A stretch of 64,000 bases of DNA from the NCBI GenBank assembly GCA_035578175.1, contig JAQMRL010000021.1:4918084-4982083 (forward strand), in the 5' to 3' direction. Both the position numbers and the translations under genes were made by a program. Below are positions 44,728 to 55,337 of this stretch, one piece after another (the first letter of the stretch is position 1; each line of letters begins with the position of its first letter). This DNA is from Catonia carolina. Its lineage: Eukaryota; Arthropoda; Insecta; Hemiptera; Achilidae. The notes below the pieces were generated by a model. The model worked only from the letters and a program-made list of their open reading frames with translations. It ran no database searches and was not told the origin of the DNA.

Positions 44728-45149
44728 CACTGGTTCCCAACCTTTTATGGGGCTTCACCCCTTTGTGAAGGATCACTTACACCTATCGCCCCTTTTCTTA
44801 GCATCGTATACCTAATTTAATTTGAAGTAATGTGTTGATAAAAAATAAAGTATGTCTTTCTGTAAAAAAGATTTATTATTGTTCACAACAAATAATCAAC
44901 CAAAGCAGTTGTGTCCAGAATTCTTCATCTCATGTGTAGGAGCTCGACCATAAAAAATGTCAACAAAGAGTTTAGTTTATTTGTTTGTAAAAACTAAACT
45001 ATTTGTTTGTAAAAGAAACATGTATCCAATACAGTAAAGATTCTACCCTGTAGTACAGTTTCATTTTTTCTGTCTTTGAATACTCATCGCCCCCCTGCAA
45101 ACCGAAATCGCCCACTAGGGGGCGACCGCCCCCAGGTTGGGAACCACTG
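44728..45149. mobile_element. hAT-type MITE
   Basis: Terminal repeats are CACTGGTTCCCAACC and GGTTGGGAACCACTG (one mismatch), with an 8-bp target duplication GTCTAGAG (44720-44727 and 45150-45157). It is 422 bp with no coding. The CAGTGGTTCCCAACC end and 8-bp duplication are typical of hAT elements. Confidence 0.85.
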
Positions 45150-46012
45150 GTCTAGAGGTAAAGTCTTCACCGTTGGTCAGTACTGTTGTAGTACAGTTTT
45201 ATTTTTTCTGTCTTTGAATACTCATCGCCCCCCTGCGAACCGAAACCGCCCACTAGGGGGCGACCGCCCCCAGGTTGGGAACCACTGGTCTAGAGGTAAA
45301 GTCTTCACCGTTGGTCAGTACTGTTGTAGTACAGTTTTATTTTTTCTGTCTTTGAATACTCATCGCCCCCCTGCAAACCGAAATCGCCCACTAGGGGGCG
45401 ACCGCCCCCAGGTTGGGAACCTTTGGTCTAGAGGTAAAGTCTTCACCGTTGGTCAGTACTGTTGTAGTAGTACAGTTTTATTTTTTCTGTCTTTGAATAC
45501 TCATCGCCCCCCTGCAAACCGAAATCGCCCACTAGGGAGCGACCGCCCCCAGGTTGGGAACCACTGGTCTAGAGGTAAAGTCTTCACCGTTGGTCAGTAC
45601 TGTTGTAGTACAGTTTTATTTTTTCTGTCTTTGAATACTCATCGCCCCCCTGCAAACCGAAATCGCCCACTAGGGGGCGACCGCCCCCAGGTTGGGAACC
45701 ACTGGTCTAGAGGTAAAGTCTTCAGCGTTGGTCAGTACTGTTGTAGTACAGTTTTATTTTTTCTGTCTTTGAATACTCATCGCCCCCCTGCAAACCGAAA
45801 TCGCCCACTAGGGGGCGACCGCCCCCAGGTTGGGAACCACTGGTCTAGAGGTAAAGTCTTCACCGTTGGTCAGTACTGTTGTAGTACAGTTTTATTTTTT
45901 CTGTCTTTGAATACTCATCGCCCCCCTGCAAACCGAAATCGCCCACTAGGGGGCGACCGCCCCCAGGTTGGGAACCACTGGTCTAGAGGTAAAGTCCTCA
46001 CCGCTGGTCAGC
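45047..46012. repeat. 138-bp tandem array, 7 units
   Basis: The marker TGTCTTTGAATACTCATCG recurs at 45071, 45209, 45347, 45488, 45626, 45764 and 45902. The period is 138 except once 141 (an extra GTA). Each unit is the last part of the hAT MITE, its target site and about 25 bp of SINE2. The first unit is the MITE itself. Confidence 0.92.
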
Positions 46013-46032
46013 TACTTGACAGCTGATGTATG

Positions 46033-46125
46033 GAGATGTCCATAAAAGGCAGGTGGAGTGTAAAATTATTTGCACTCCATCTGGTAGTTCCAGGGCTACA
46101 AAAAATAGTTATAGGTCATTTGTTC
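46033..46125 (+). mobile_element. SINE1 5' fragment
   Basis: It has CATAAAAGGCAGGTGGAGTG and GGGCTACAAAAAATAG and stops before the TTATCACATG block. Confidence 0.65.
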
Positions 46126-46418
46126 TAGTTAGAAGCTCTCCCACCAACGCTCTGTGCCGCTGAGCTGTTCTGTTTAGTGGTGGGGGAAGCATCTCGAAGG
46201 GAAGTGATCAGTCTTATCATAGTGCTATAGTCCATGTAATTTCAATAGAAGCTTCCGTAATAAGTATTTTCAATCCCACAAATGTAAAGTGGTTGCAGCA
46301 GTTTGTATAGTGTGCTACTGCAAAACGTACTACTACTTCCATACTGCTATTGATTATAAACAAATTAGTAATAAGCACTAATCACCATCTATTTTTAATT
46401 TTTACTTTTATTGATATA
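46126..46418. other. No gene; short repeat inside
   Basis: 46270-46325 repeats 6885-6940. The rest is unrecognised. Confidence 0.4.
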
Positions 46419-47358
46419 ACGGGTGATTCAAAAAGAGCGCCGGTTTTTAAACGGCTGGTAAATTTTTGTTTATCGGTTGGCAACATTGTTAGACTTCATT
46501 TCTATTTCGGAGAACAATCCGATTGACGATTCAGCTGTAGTTTCTCTTGTTCGCAGTCTGTGTATAACCATGGAGAAGTTTACTATTGCACAACGAGTGT
46601 TAATCGTCAAAACATTTTACCAGAGTGGAGAGAGTTATGCGGCTACTGTCAGACGACTTCGCGGTACTCTAGGACGTAATGAAGCACCGAATGAATCAAC
46701 AGTTCGCAGGCTCATGAAAACGTTTTTTGAGACGGGTTCAACAGTCGACCTTAAAAGTTCTGGACGTCGTCGTTCTGGCCGAACTGAGCAGAACATTGCG
46801 TTGGTTCGTGACAGTGTGGCTGTTAGCTCAGCGAAATCAATACGTCGCCGTTCTCAACAATTGGGTTTACGATGTTCTTCTGTACGGAGAATTCTTCGGT
46901 ACGATCTCCAATATCACCCGTATAAAATTCAGTTTCTGCACGAGAAACAATGTTGTTGCTCCGTGAACGGTTCCAGGATCGCATCATTTCTCGTAATTCC
47001 GACCATCAATGGCCACCAAGGTCGTGTGACTTGACGCCTTGTGACTTTCATCTTTGGGGTCATCTGAAGTCATTGGTGTATGCCAATAAACCCCGAAACA
47101 TCAATGACTTGAAGGAGGAAATTCGACGGGTTATCGGGCAAATGGAAGTCGAAACTTGTCGTGCAGTAATATCCAATTTCATGGACAGAGTTGATGCGTG
47201 CTAGCGCAGTAGAGGAGGACACATGCATGACATCATTTTTTTCATACATGAAATCGGAAGGTAAGATGAACTTGTTGATGTATTTATTTTCAGTTTTTCA
47301 ATAAAATAAATCTCTTAATTTGATATATCAAAACCGGCGCTCTTTTTGAATCACCCTA
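46419..47358 (+). mobile_element. Tc1/mariner DD41D element, internally deleted
   Basis: The same family as 1188-2335. Both ends are present (about 27 bp containing GGGTGATTCAAAAAGAGCGC) with TA at the flanks. Compared with the first copy, about 410 bp is missing between AAAATTCAGTT and CTGCACGAGAAAC. Confidence 0.9.
46570..47204 (+). pseudogene. DD41D transposase with central deletion
   Basis: It starts MEKFTIAQRVLIVK. The HTH half is intact to KIQF; the deletion removes the first and second catalytic Asp and shifts frame. The C-terminal frame (46950-47204) keeps PPRSCDLTPCDF and supplies the tail (VETCRAVISNFMDRVDAC) that the copy at 1355 lacks. Confidence 0.88.
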
Positions 47359-47462
47359 TACATGGCCAGGCTAGGGAGTATATAGTCAGTGTACACAATT
47401 TTATGAAAAATGAAGCTGAACAAAACTGACCGATGCGCAAAATCGTGTAGCCAGAGCTATGA

Positions 47463-47790
47463 GGATTTCGCGTAGTAGCCTACAGTTCAAAGAATTTTTA
47501 AAGAAAAAAGAAAAAACCCTGATATGCTAATCAGAACACCAAATAAAAAAAGAATGAGAAGGAAAGTGAAAAGTGAAGTGGACGATTTTGATAAGTGTGT
47601 TGTGAGAAGAACAATGTATGATTTTCATAAAACAAACGCTGAATGGACAACTTTGAATTTGTTACTTCCCGTTTTGCGGGAGAAAATTAATTTCAAAGGA
47701 AGCAAATGGTTGCTGTGGAAAATTATTAAAGATACGGGATTCAGATGGAGAAAGGCAAAAGACAACAGAAAATATAAAGTTTTTAACTAG
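47463..47790 (+). pseudogene. Transposase fragment, family of 538-780
   Basis: It encodes TPNKKRMRRKVKSEVDDFDK, then VVRRTMYDFHKTNAEWT, KINFKGSKWLLWKIIKDTGFRW and NRKYKVFN. This is a DNA-binding linker region seen in some insect DDE transposases. No catalytic domain follows. The superfamily is not certain. Confidence 0.4.
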
Positions 47791-47957
47791 TTTTTAGTCT
47801 AGCATAGTAGTTGTAACAGAGTAGTATACAGTTAGAAAGAGAGGGAATGATGATTAAGTGAGAAGGAGACAACATTTGCCCCTTTGAAACTATCCCTACT
47901 CTACCTACTCGCCCTCCCCTTACAAGCTTCTTCCAAAAACAAATGTACTATATTTTT
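47791..47957. other. No gene recognised
   Basis: A spacer between a transposase fragment and a SINE1. Confidence 0.35.
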
Positions 47958-48013
47958 TTTATCACATGGTCACCCAAAATGATATGGCAGAAATATTTAA
48001 CAACAGAAGAGGT

Positions 48014-49039
48014 TTTTTTTTTGTCATCAGTCTCTCGATTGGTTTGATGCAGTTCTCCAACCTGTTCTATCTTGCGCAAGTTGTTTCATATCTACATACC
48101 TGTAACACCCTACATCTTTTGTAATTTGCTTTATATATTCTAATCTTTGCCTCCCTCTACAATTTACTCCCTCAATGTTACCCTCCATTATTGATAGCCC
48201 AATACCTGGATGTCTTAGGATATGCCCCACTAGCCTATCCCTTCTTTTGGTAAGATGCTTCCATATACTTCTTTTTTCATCCACTCGCCTAAGAACCTCT
48301 AAATTACTTATTTTGTCCACCCACCTAATCTTTAACATTTTCCTATAACACCACATTTCAAAAGCTTCTATCCTCTTCCGTTCTACAGCCCCTATCACCC
48401 ACGTTTCACTTCCGTATAATGCTACACTCCAAACATAATGTTTTAAGAAATTTTTCCTAATCTGTAAATCAATGTTTTTAGTCAGTAAGCTGTTTTTCAT
48501 TTCAAAGGCTTTTCTAGCTTGAGCAATTCTACTCTTGATATCACTCGTGCTTCTACCATCCTTTGTTATTTTACTCCCTAGATAGCAGAATTCCCCAACT
48601 TCCTGTATGTTCTCGTTGCCTACTTTTAAATTTCCCATCTCTTCTAAACCACTCTTGATGCTGCACAACACTTTCGTTTTGTTCTTATTAATTTTCATGA
48701 AGTAATCCTTCCTCAAGATCTCATCCATTCCATTTAAGGCATCCTCTAGTTCATTCTTTGCCTCGGCTAATACTACTATATCATCGGCGAATCTCAACAT
48801 TTTTATTGTTTCTCCTTGAATTTTTATTCCTACGTCAAATTTCTCCTTCACTTCATTTATAGCCTCTTCTATATACAAGTTAAAAAGTAGTGGTGACAGA
48901 GAACAACCTTGTCGTACACCTTTTCTTACAGCAGCCTCTTTTTCGTACCCCTCGATTCTCAAAACAGCCGTTTGATTCTTATACAGACTGTAGATAACTT
49001 TCCTTTCTTTGTATTACAGTATTATCCTTTCTTTGTATT
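48014..49039 (-). mobile_element. 5'-truncated RTE-like LINE
   Basis: It is flanked by a 12-bp target duplication AACAGAAGAGGT (48002-48013 and 49040-49051). The 3' end at the left reads, in sense, AGACTGATGAC followed by an A run. It keeps about 1 kb. Confidence 0.87.
48027..48962 (-). pseudogene. Reverse transcriptase C-terminal part
   Basis: An open frame of 311 residues. It has GVRQGCSLSPLLFNLYIEEAI (RT block 4) at about residues 15-35 and LRFADDIVVLAE (block 5, catalytic FADD) at about 56-67. The thumb/connection (KVGNENIQEVGEFCYLGSKI) and the family's W-rich end (MWCYRKMLKIRWVDKISN; RTGWRTASNQSRD) follow. The endonuclease and first RT blocks are missing. RTE-type elements lack RNase H, consistent with this end. 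The remaining frame is intact, so the insertion is fairly young. Confidence 0.86.
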
Positions 49040-49277
49040 AACAGAAGAGGTACAAGTGTAAAAGACAGTATTTCATTATACAGCCAACTCTGTGATGAAT
49101 GAAGTGAAGGTGTCATTTGCAGGAACGAAAGTAAATACTATTCAGAGAGCCTGGAATGCTGATAAGCGTACTTTAAAAGGCAATGGTAAACCACTGACTC
49201 TTCGTGTTACCAACCAAAACCAACCAGGTTTTGGCTGATGACCTAAACAACTTACAAAAACAAAGGTTATTATACCG

Positions 49278-50700
49278 GGTGATTCAAAACTATGTGGCAA
49301 TCTCTTGGGATCTCATTCTATAGCTAAAAATCTGGTGTGAAACACTCACACAAGTTTCTCTTGCCAGTGCAAATAATTAACAATAAACCTAACATTAGAA
49401 ATAAACAAAAAACTAACTTCAATAAACATAACCTAATTTTAATGATATATGAAAGACGCAAAATGAAAATCGATCTCAGTTTGCCTTAAAAATACGGAAA
49501 ATTACTCTTTCACGCTAAACTAGGCTCTGTAGAGAAAAAATCTCTAAATAAAAGTTGTAGATCGTTTAATTTTCTATAAATTCAATTATATACACTTTTG
49601 TCATAAAATGCATACTAAGGCCAAAATCTTTTAAAAAAAATCAATTTTTCACGCGTTTTCGTGAGAAAAAACCGAAAATCGCTAATTACCGCTAAACTAA
49701 GCGTTATACAAAAAAAAATGTTTGAAATAAAAGTTGGAGAATTTTACATTCTCTACAACTTTTATTATATATACATTTTTTCGCTAAAATGAATATTGAA
49801 GCTGCAATCTTAAAAAAACAAATTTTTTACGTGAAAACAGCCTGACCAAGAATTTCAGCAAAAATGGCGCCTACCCTATCTTGTAGAGCATAAAAAATTA
49901 AGTAAATAAGGCGATTTTTAAAAAAATCGTAGGACCAGGTTTTGAGAAAATCGCAAAAAAGTGAAAAATTACACGAATAAACTACTAATTACTTCTGGTT
50001 GACCGATTTTGATGAAAATGTTCGTGTCGGGTCCGGTAGTGGTATGTAACTTAAGTTTCAAGTTCGTACGATGTTCCGTTCTTGAGATATTTTGTATACA
50101 CACACACACACACACAGACCAATCGCTAAAAACATGTTTTTTGGGTTCAGGGGGTCTGAAAATTTATAGATCCGGTGAAAACTCGATTTCGAAAAATCGA
50201 CATGAAAACAATACTTTCCTTCCTATATATTCATATAGGCAAGAGAAAGTAAAAATAAGAAAAAAAGTTCATATAAACATATGCTTGAAAACGCTTAGTT
50301 AGCGAGTTACGGATAGCGAAAAGTTTCACCTACAACTCTGTACCCTCGGTGAAGTAAGGCCGTATAAAAATATTAAAGGTAGTTACAAAGATACAAATAC
50401 AATTATTTCTTATGTTTTTTAATCTGAAAAATTGAATAAAATTGGTTCCAGAGCTGTAAATGCAATACTTTCAGAGATATCTTACATAAAACACAAGAAT
50501 TGGTGCAAAGAAATAACACATTTTTGTGTTTAACGTAAGATAACTTCCATAAATGGTAAATAAAGGTGTATTTTTTCTAAAATAAATTTTTAGAAAATTT
50601 AATTCTGAAAAGATTCATGTGAATTACTCAGGAAAAAATGAATAATAGATATTGAAATTTCGCTTTATTTGAAATCAAAACAGAATATTTTATGCAGTTT
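49278..50700 (+). mobile_element. Relic end of a DD41D element, split by a HINE
   Basis: 49279-49325 (GGGTGATTCAAAACTATGTG) and 50256-50700 (AACGCTTAGTTAGCGAGTTA...) match the order of the 489-bp terminal repeat at 18746, at clearly lower identity. No transposase is seen. Confidence 0.65.
49325..50255 (-). mobile_element. HINE, full length
   Basis: It is inserted in the transposon terminal repeat between CTAAAAA and TAAGAAA with no duplication. The CA tract is at about 50098-50116. Confidence 0.87.
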
Positions 50701-50805
50701 AAAATGTGCATCTGTTTTGATTTCGTTTTTATTTGCGGATTATTATGGATTGGTAGTTTTGAGTAGAATTTTAATATAATTATTTTTGAATTTAATATTA
50801 TTCTT

Positions 50806-51136
50806 ACCCACCGGGTTGGTCTAGAGGTAAAGTCGTCGCCAAAATCAGCTGTTTAACAGCTGATTTTCGGAGACGAAGGTTCCTGGTTCAAATCCTATTA
50901 AAGGTAGTTACTTTTATACGGATTTGAATACTAGACAGTGGTTACCGGTGTACTTTGATGGTTGGGGTCTAATTAACCATACTCTCTCAGGAGTGGTCGG
51001 CCTGGGTCTGTACAAGACTACACCTCATTTACACGTCATACACATCATCCTCATCTCATTGGGTCATGGGGTTGCTTATTGTTCTAAATTGAACAGATTG
51101 CAACGTACACAAATTAGGAATAAAAAAAATCATTCT
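50806..51136 (+). mobile_element. SINE2, tRNA-derived, full length
   Basis: A box TGGTCTAGAGGTAAAGTC and B box GGTTCAAATCC are 60-70 bp apart because of an inserted palindrome (AATCAGCTGTT/AACAGCTGATT). The body contains ACTTTGATGGTTGGGGTC and GGGTCATGGGGTTGCTTATT and ends in an A-rich tail. Flanking ATTCTTA may be the target duplication. Confidence 0.83.
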
Positions 51137-51302
51137 TAAATTTAACAGATTTGCACTCATTGAAAAATAAATAAAATATTTATTTATTGAAGTAAAATAG
51201 ATGTCCAAAAAATACAATATTTTGTTCAGAATCATTTTCTCTACAAAAAATAATTAATTTTAAAGATAGATTTCCCTCTAAAAATCTTTTTTAATCACGT
51301 TT
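51137..51302. repeat. Duplicated segment D, first copy (part)
   Basis: It matches 54712-54862. Together with 50788-50806 and 53682-53882 it forms the first copy of a segment found whole at 54678-55075. Confidence 0.82.
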
Positions 51303-51540
51303 AACGTCTACCTGGGCCAGCCCAGTCAGTCAGCTGGTAGAAAGTCGCTATTATTTGTTAAGTAACACCAGTTGGGGAAGAGACTTTGTATGGTGACCAG
51401 TTGAGAGCCATTCATGAACAAACTCTACAGTGGGTCCCTGTTCAAACTCATGTCTAACCCCAGCAAAAAAAGCAAAAAGCAGCTATCAAATTGGGTAGTT
51501 GTTAACAATGTACAGTTCCCAATAACAAAAAAAAGCTTAA
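51303..51540. other. No gene; partly duplicated
   Basis: 51465-51535 (AAAAAGCAGCTATCAAATTG...) is repeated at 53597-53665. The rest is unrecognised. Confidence 0.45.
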
Positions 51541-51637
51541 AAAATCTCGTGTGAAACACTCACACAACTTTCTCTGGCCAATGCAAATAATTAACAATAA
51601 ACCTAACATTAGTAATAAAACATTAAAAATAAAAAAA
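51541..51637 (-). mobile_element. HINE 3'-end fragment
   Basis: About 95 bp that match 52530-52625, including the shared variant TTTCTCTGGCC. It is separated from that copy by a complete HINE. Confidence 0.85.
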
Positions 51638-52529
51638 TCTGGTGTGAAACACTCACACGACTTTCTCTTGCCAATGCAAATAATTAACAATAAACCTAAA
51701 ATTAGTATTAAAACATTAGAAATGAACAAAAAACTAACCTCAAAAAACATTAGTGAAATACGCAAAATTAAAATCTACCTCAGTTTAGCTTAAAAATACG
51801 GAAAATCGCTTATTCACCCTAAACTAGGCACTGTACAAAAAAATGCTTAAAATAAAAGTTTCAGATCTCTTAATTTCCTATAAATTTTATTTTATACACT
51901 TTTGTCGTTAAATGCATTCTAAGGCCGAAATGTTAAAAAAATCGATTTTTCTCACGTTTTCGTGAGAAAAAAACAGAAAATCGCAAATTACCGCTAAACT
52001 AAGCGTTATACAAAAAAATGTTTGAAATAAAAGTTGTAGGTTTTTAAATTCTCTACAACTTATATTATATAACGTTTTGCGCTAAAATGCATATTAAAGC
52101 CGCAATCTTAAAAAGAAAATGTTTTTACGTAAAAACAGCTTCACGCAGAATTTCAGCAAACATGGCGCCTACCCTATCTTGTAGAGAATAAAAAATGTAG
52201 TAAATCAGGCGATTTAAAAAAAAATCGTAGGACCAGTTTTTGAGAAAATCGCAAAAAAGTGAAAAATTATTGGAATAAACTAAGTTACTACTACTTCCGG
52301 TTTTCCGATTTTGATGAAATGTTCGTGTCGGGTCCGGTAGTGGTATGTAACTTAAGTTTCAAGTTCGTACGATGTTCCGTTCTTGAGATATTCTGTTCAC
52401 ACACAGACCAATCGCTAAAAACATGTTTTTTGGGTTCAGGGGGTCTGAAAACTTATAGATCCGGTGAAAACTCGACATGAAAACAATACTTTCCTTCCTA
52501 TATATTCATATAGGCAAGAGAAAGTAAAA
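51638..52529 (-). mobile_element. HINE, full length, in tandem cluster
   Basis: It is complete, with the same orientation as its neighbours and no spacer. It is flanked by the 95-bp direct repeats described at 51541 and 52530. Confidence 0.87.
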
Positions 52530-53430
52530 ATCTGTAGTGAAACACTCACACAACTTTCTCTGGCCAATGCAAATAATTAACAATAAACCTAACATTAGTA
52601 ATAAAACATTAAAAATAAAAAAGTGCCTCAATAAACATAACCTAATTTTAATCATGAGTGAAAGACGCAAAATGAAAATCAACCTCAGTTTGGCTTAAAA
52701 ATACGAAAAATCGCTCTTTCACGCTAACTCTGTACAAAAAAATTCTCTAAATAAAAGTTGTAGATCTCTTAATTTCCTATAAATTTTATTACATACACTT
52801 TTGTCGTAAAATGCATACTAAGGCCAAAACCTTAAAAAAATAAATTTTTCACACGTTTTCCTGAGAAAAACAGAAAATTGCTAATTACCGCTAAACTATG
52901 GCGTTATACAAAAAATGTTTGAAATAAAAGTTGTAGAATTTTAAATTTTCTACAAATTTAATTATATACATTTTTGCGCTTAAATGCATATTAACGCCGC
53001 AATCTTAAAAAAACAATTTCTTTACGTGAAAAACGCCTCACCGAGAATTTCAGCAAACATGGCGCCTATCCTATCTTGTAGAGCATAAAAAATCTAGTAA
53101 ACCAGGTGAATTTAAAAAAAAACCGTAGGACCAGTTTTTGAGAAAATCGAAAAAAGTGAAAAATTACACGAATAAACTACTTCCGGTTGACCGATTTTGA
53201 TAAAAATGTTCGTGTCTCGTCCGGTAGTGGTATGTAACTTAAGTTTCAAGTTCGTAAGATGTTCCGTTCTTGAGATATTTTGTATAGACACAGACCAATC
53301 GCTAAAAACATATTTTTTAGTTTCAGGGGGTCTGAAAACGTGTAGATCCGGTGAAAACTCGATTTCTTAAAATCGATATGAAAACAATACTTTCCTTCCT
53401 ATATATTCATATAGGCAAGAGAAAGTAAAA
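52529..53430 (-). mobile_element. HINE, full length, in tandem cluster
   Basis: It directly follows the previous copy. The TA/CA tract is almost absent. The 5' end adjoins the 24-bp direct repeat at 53431. Confidence 0.86.
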
Positions 53431-53451
53431 AAGCAGCAATGAAATTTGGTC

Positions 53452-53597
53452 ACACACAGACCAATCGCTAAAAACATGTTTTTTTGGGTTCAGGGGGTCT
53501 GAAAACATGTAGATCCGGTGAAAACTCGATTTCTTAAAATCGATATGAAAACAATACTTTCCTTCCTATATATTTATACAGGCAAGAGAAAGTAAAA
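53452..53597 (-). mobile_element. HINE 5' fragment broken at the CA tract
   Basis: It keeps only the 5' 145 bp and begins at CACACACAGACC. It is flanked by direct repeats AAGCAGCAATGAAATTTGG and AAGCAGCGATCAAATTGGG. Confidence 0.85.
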
Positions 53598-53681
53598 AGC
53601 AAAAAGCAGCGATCAAATTGGGTAGTTGTCAACAATGTACAGTTCCCGATAACAAATAAAAAGTTAAAAAAAAACCATAAT

Positions 53682-53882
53682 AGATTTACAAACGAGAAGA
53701 TATCCCTAGTAATTTTGAATATGTTTCTTTTTAAACTACAGTTCAGCGAATAGATTAACCAACCAGTAATTTAAGAAAATATGAAACAAGAATTCAAGCT
53801 GAGATCAACAGGTAGGTAGGCACACAGTTATGGCACACCGTTGTAGGAAGGATGAAACGAGAAAGAAACTTTAAGAATTCTT
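53682..53882. repeat. Duplicated segment D, first copy (end)
   Basis: It matches 54865-55072, ending AACTTTAAGAATTCTTAG, and runs straight into the TG tract of the next HINE. Confidence 0.87.
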
Positions 53883-53883
53883 A

Positions 53884-54677
53884 GGTGAGTGTGTGTGTGT
53901 ATACAAAATATCTCAAAAACGGAACATCGTACGAATTTGAAACTTGAAACTTAAGTTGCATACCACTACCGGACCCGACACGAACATTTTTATCAAAATC
54001 GGTCAACCGGAAATAGTAGTTTATTCGTGTAATTTTTCACTTTTTTGCGATTTTCTCAAAAACTGGTCCTACGATTTTTTTAAAAAATCGCCTCATTTAC
54101 TAAATTTTGTATGCTCTACAAGATAGGATAGGCGCCATGTTTGCTGAAATTCTGGGTGAAGCTGTTTTCACGTAAAAACATAGTTTTTTTAAGATTACGG
54201 CTTTAATATGCAATTTAGCGCAAAAATTTATATAATAAAAATTGTAGAGAAATTAAAATACTACAACTTTTATTTCAAACATTTTTTGGTATAACGCTTA
54301 GTTTAGCAGTAATTAGCGATTTTCTGTTTTTTTTCTCACGAAAACGTGTGAAAAATCGATTTTTTTAAGATTTCTGCCTTAGTATGCATTTTATGACAAA
54401 AGTGTATTTAATCGAATTTATAGAAAATTAAAAGATCTACAACTTTTATTTAGAGCATTTTTCTCTACAGAGCCTAGTTTAGCTTGAAAGAGTGATTTTC
54501 CATATTTTTAAGCCGAACCGAGTTCGATTTTCATTTTGCGTTTTTCAGTCATGATTAAAATAAGGTTACATTTCTGGGGTTAGTTTTTTGTTTATTTTTA
54601 ATGTTTTATTACTAATGTTAGGTTTATTGTTAATTATTTGCATTGGCAAGAGAAAGTTGTGTGTTTCACACTAGATT
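53884..54677 (+). mobile_element. HINE, 5'-truncated at the TG tract
   Basis: It starts at GTGAGTGTGTGTGTGTAT; the 5' 150 bp are missing. The 3' end is intact with CACACTAGA in place of CACACCAGA. It is flanked on both sides by segment D. Confidence 0.87.
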
Positions 54678-55075
54678 TTCGAATTTAATATTATTCTTTA
54701 ATTGAACAGATTGCACTAATTAAAAATAAATAAAATATTTATTTATTGAAGTAAAATAGATGTTTAAAAAATACAATATATTGTTCAGAACAGTTTCTCT
54801 ACAAAAAGTAATTAATTTTAAGGTAATTTCCCTTTAAAAATCATTTTTAAATTACCTTTAACGATAATAGATTTACAAAACAAGAGAAGCTATCTATAGT
54901 AATTTTGAATATGTTTCTTTTTAAACTACGGTTAGGCGAATAGATTAACCAACCAGTAATTTAAGAAATATGAAACAAGAATTCAAGCTGAGATCAACAG
55001 GTAGGTAGACACGCAGTTATGGCAGATCGTTGTAGGAATGGTGAAACGAGAAAGAAACTTTAAGAATTCTTAGAG
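54678..55075. repeat. Duplicated segment D, second copy (intact)
   Basis: About 398 bp, starting at the 3' end of the HINE. The first copy is scattered over 50788-53882 by later insertions. Confidence 0.85.
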
Positions 55076-55337
55076 AGTGGGGATAGACTGGACGAAGGAG
55101 GCGGGGTTGAAATTCCTCAGGTGTTGGGAGAATTACAGAGAGTAGTGTCCTTGTATTTCTAAGTTTCAGTTAGTTTTGTTATTTAGAACTGTAATCATGC
55201 AGTGATATTTGTTTGTACTAAGTAAACTTTTTGTGACTGTTCTTCTTGTTTGTGCGTTTATATTTTGATTTTAGTGATTCAATTTTTATTTAGTTAATTT
55301 TATTTTTATAATTCGTTTTATTTTCTTAATCTTAAAA
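55076..55337 (+). promoter_or_regulatory. Presumed 5' flank of the membrane-protein gene
   Basis: This non-repetitive stretch lies between a duplicated segment (54678-55075) and the start codon at 55338. An initiator-like TCAGTTAG occurs near 55165. The assignment is by position. Confidence 0.25.

Larger units (their letters stand above)
47958..49250 (+). mobile_element. SINE1 copy split by an RTE-like LINE
   Basis: The left part 47958-48013 (TTATCACATGGTCACCC) and the right part 49040-49250 (to GGCTGATGACCTAAACAAC) belong to one SINE1 with a decayed 5' end. Confidence 0.8.

Noticed and set aside
45076..46026. A 316-codon open frame with a repeated 46-residue unit
   Set aside because: It is the 138-bp tandem array read in one frame. 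The period is a multiple of three, the units are MITE and SINE DNA, and the translation has no protein-like features.
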